Positions 5,625 to 6,555 of a stretch of 6,555 nucleotides of DNA are shown one piece after another. How positions within the stretch are numbered: position 1 is the stretch's first letter; every line of letters starts with the position of its first letter. The notes below the pieces were generated by a model. That model did no database searches. It saw only the letters and a program-made list of their open reading frames with translations, and was not told the DNA's origin. The DNA is from Dehalococcoidia bacterium. GTDB taxonomy: Bacteria > Chloroflexota > Dehalococcoidia > SM23-28-2 > RBG-16-64-32. The position numbers and the translations under genes were made by a program. The stretch is from assembly GCA_030690405.1 (NCBI GenBank), contig JAUYGU010000055.1:1-6555 (forward strand). Direction: 5' to 3'.

Positions 5625-5651
5625 ACCGGGTATGATTCAAGCGCACCCGGT
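5625..5651. promoter_or_regulatory. inverted repeat with -10-like box upstream of purL
   Basis: ACCGGG (5625-5630) and CCCGGT (5646-5651) form an inverted repeat around 15 bases that begin with TATGAT (5631-5636), a good -10 hexamer without a clear -35. Together they could be an operator-promoter for purL, which starts at 5671. The signal is short and may be chance. Confidence 0.3.
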
Positions 5652-5670
5652 AGTGTAGAGTAAGACCGCC

Positions 5671-6555
5671 ATGGCCATAGACCAGCGAGTTCTGGATACT
5701 ATCGCCCTCAGCCGCGACGAGTACGAGCTGATCGTCGCCCGCTTGGGCCGGGAGCCCACCGAGGTGGAGCTGGGGATGTTCGGCGCCCTGTGGAGCGAGC
5801 ACTGCGGCTACAAGAACTCGCGCCCGCTGCTGCGAATGCTGCCGGCGGAGGGCGCATTCGTCCTCACCAAGCGCGGCGAGGAGAACGCCGGCGCTGTCGA
5901 CATCGGCGACGGCATGTGCGTGGTGCTGAAGATCGAATCGCACAACCACCCCTCGGCGATCGAGCCGTATCAGGGGGCGGCGACCGGCGTGGGCGGCATC
6001 GTGCGGGATATCTTCGCCATGGGCGCGCGGCCCATCGCGATTCTGGACTCGCTGCGCTTCGGCCCCCTGACCGATGCCCACAACCGCTACCTGTTCGGCG
6101 GCGTCGTCGGCGGCATCGGCGGCTACGGCAACTGCCTGGGCATACCGACGGTCGGCGGCGAGGTCGTATTCGAAGAGGCGTACTCCGCTAACCCGCTGGT
6201 CAACGCCATGTGCGTGGGCGTGGCCCCGATCGAGAAGCTGGTCAGCGCGAAGGCCGAGGGGGAAGGGAACCCGCTGATGCTCGTCGGCGCCGACACCGGC
6301 CGCGACGGCATCCACGGCGCCTCCGGCCTGGCCTCCCGCACCGACCCGCAGGCCCGGTTCGACGAGCTGCGCCCGGCTGTGCAGGTGGGCAACCCGTTCC
6401 TGGAGAAGATGCTCATGGAGGCTTGCCTGGACCTGGCCCACAACCACGCGGACTGGGTCACCGGCATCCAGGACCTGGGCGCCGCCGGACTCACAGCATC
6501 GAGTGTCGAGTCGGCGGCGCGCGCGGGCACCGGGCTCGTGATTGACCTCGCGCAG
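5671..6555 (+). CDS. purL: phosphoribosylformylglycinamidine synthase large subunit PurL, 5' part
   Basis: The first 295 codons of PurL, cut off by the window end. PurL uses ATP and ammonia delivered by PurQ to convert FGAR to FGAM. The N-terminal region has the family marks in order: [18 protein letters not shown] (33-50, with the conserved H44), [25 protein letters not shown] (87-105, the nucleotide-binding and catalytic ESHNHP), [56 protein letters not shown] (210-219), [11 protein letters not shown], and [10 protein letters not shown] (265-274). The match to the small (about 730-residue) PurL type begins near the N-terminus, so a separate PurS is expected elsewhere. ATG 5671 is supported because the only upstream in-frame ATG (5632) is followed by a TAG at 5656. 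There is no strong ribosome binding site; GTAGAG at 5655-5660 is the nearest purine-rich stretch. Confidence 0.97.
   Translation, partial: MAIDQRVLDTIALSRDEYELIVARLGREPTEVELGMFGALWSEHCGYKNSRPLLRMLPAEGAFVLTKRGEENAGAVDIGDGMCVVLKIESHNHPSAIEPYQGAATGVGGIVRDIFAMGARPIAILDSLRFGPLTDAHNRYLFGGVVGGIGGYGNCLGIPTVGGEVVFEEAYSANPLVNAMCVGVAPIEKLVSAKAEGEGNPLMLVGADTGRDGIHGASGLASRTDPQARFDELRPAVQVGNPFLEKMLMEACLDLAHNHADWVTGIQDLGAAGLTASSVESAARAGTGLVIDLAQ

Noticed and set aside
5414..5626. Small minus-strand gene of 70 codons downstream of the small membrane protein
   Set aside because: Its sequence (SLLSEAKNL, CHSERQ, ASEES) is the well-known false translation of dispersed intergenic repeats.
5596..6447. Minus-strand open frame of 283 codons antisense to purL
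   Set aside because: purL on the plus strand is unmistakable; the antisense product is low-complexity and Ala/Val/Arg/His-rich with no family resemblance.
1..6555. CRISPR array, tRNA or rRNA gene, transposase or integrase
   Set aside because: No regularly spaced repeats, cloverleaf arms or conserved rRNA segments were seen by reading, and no open frame shows transposase or recombinase motifs.

Overview
The window is a high-GC bacterial chromosomal fragment (about 70% in hand-counted stretches of purQ). It carries core metabolic genes interrupted by a small accessory island. The GC level, a 7TM-HD phosphodiesterase of the YqfF/PgpH type, separate small-type PurQ and PurL genes, and dispersed repeats of the kind that read 'CHSERSEES' on the reverse strand would fit a member of the Chloroflexota or a similar lineage known mainly from metagenomes. 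The sequence alone does not prove this.

Left part (1-1654, + strand): the 3' end of a membrane-anchored HD-domain phosphodiesterase gene, then a DinB-like gene with its own good promoter and a strong ribosome binding site. Middle left (1665-3107, - strand): a lone alpha-type subunit of an ADP-forming acyl-CoA synthetase, convergent with the DinB gene and divergent from purQ. The divergent gap holds four tandem copies of the heptamer AGTGRAC.

Right part (3196-6555, + strand): purQ and the first 295 codons of purL, which encode two subunits of FGAM synthase (de novo purine synthesis step 4). They are about 1.8 kb apart. Between them lie a frameshifted DUF4258 gene overlapping a DUF2283 gene by ATGA, a second copy of the last 92 coding bases of purQ, a two-repeat DUF4389 membrane protein, a small two-helix membrane protein, and an intergenic stretch with two dispersed repeat copies.

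The main observation is that the DUF4258-DUF2283 pair is bracketed by two nearly identical copies (91/92) of the purQ 3' end, 605 bp apart. Both encode the PurQ C-terminus from Pro202 to a stop codon. The enclosed DNA is clearly lower in GC (266 of 480 bases, 55%). This looks like acquisition of a small two-gene module at the end of purQ with the target gene's tail preserved, and it is the best candidate here for something undescribed.
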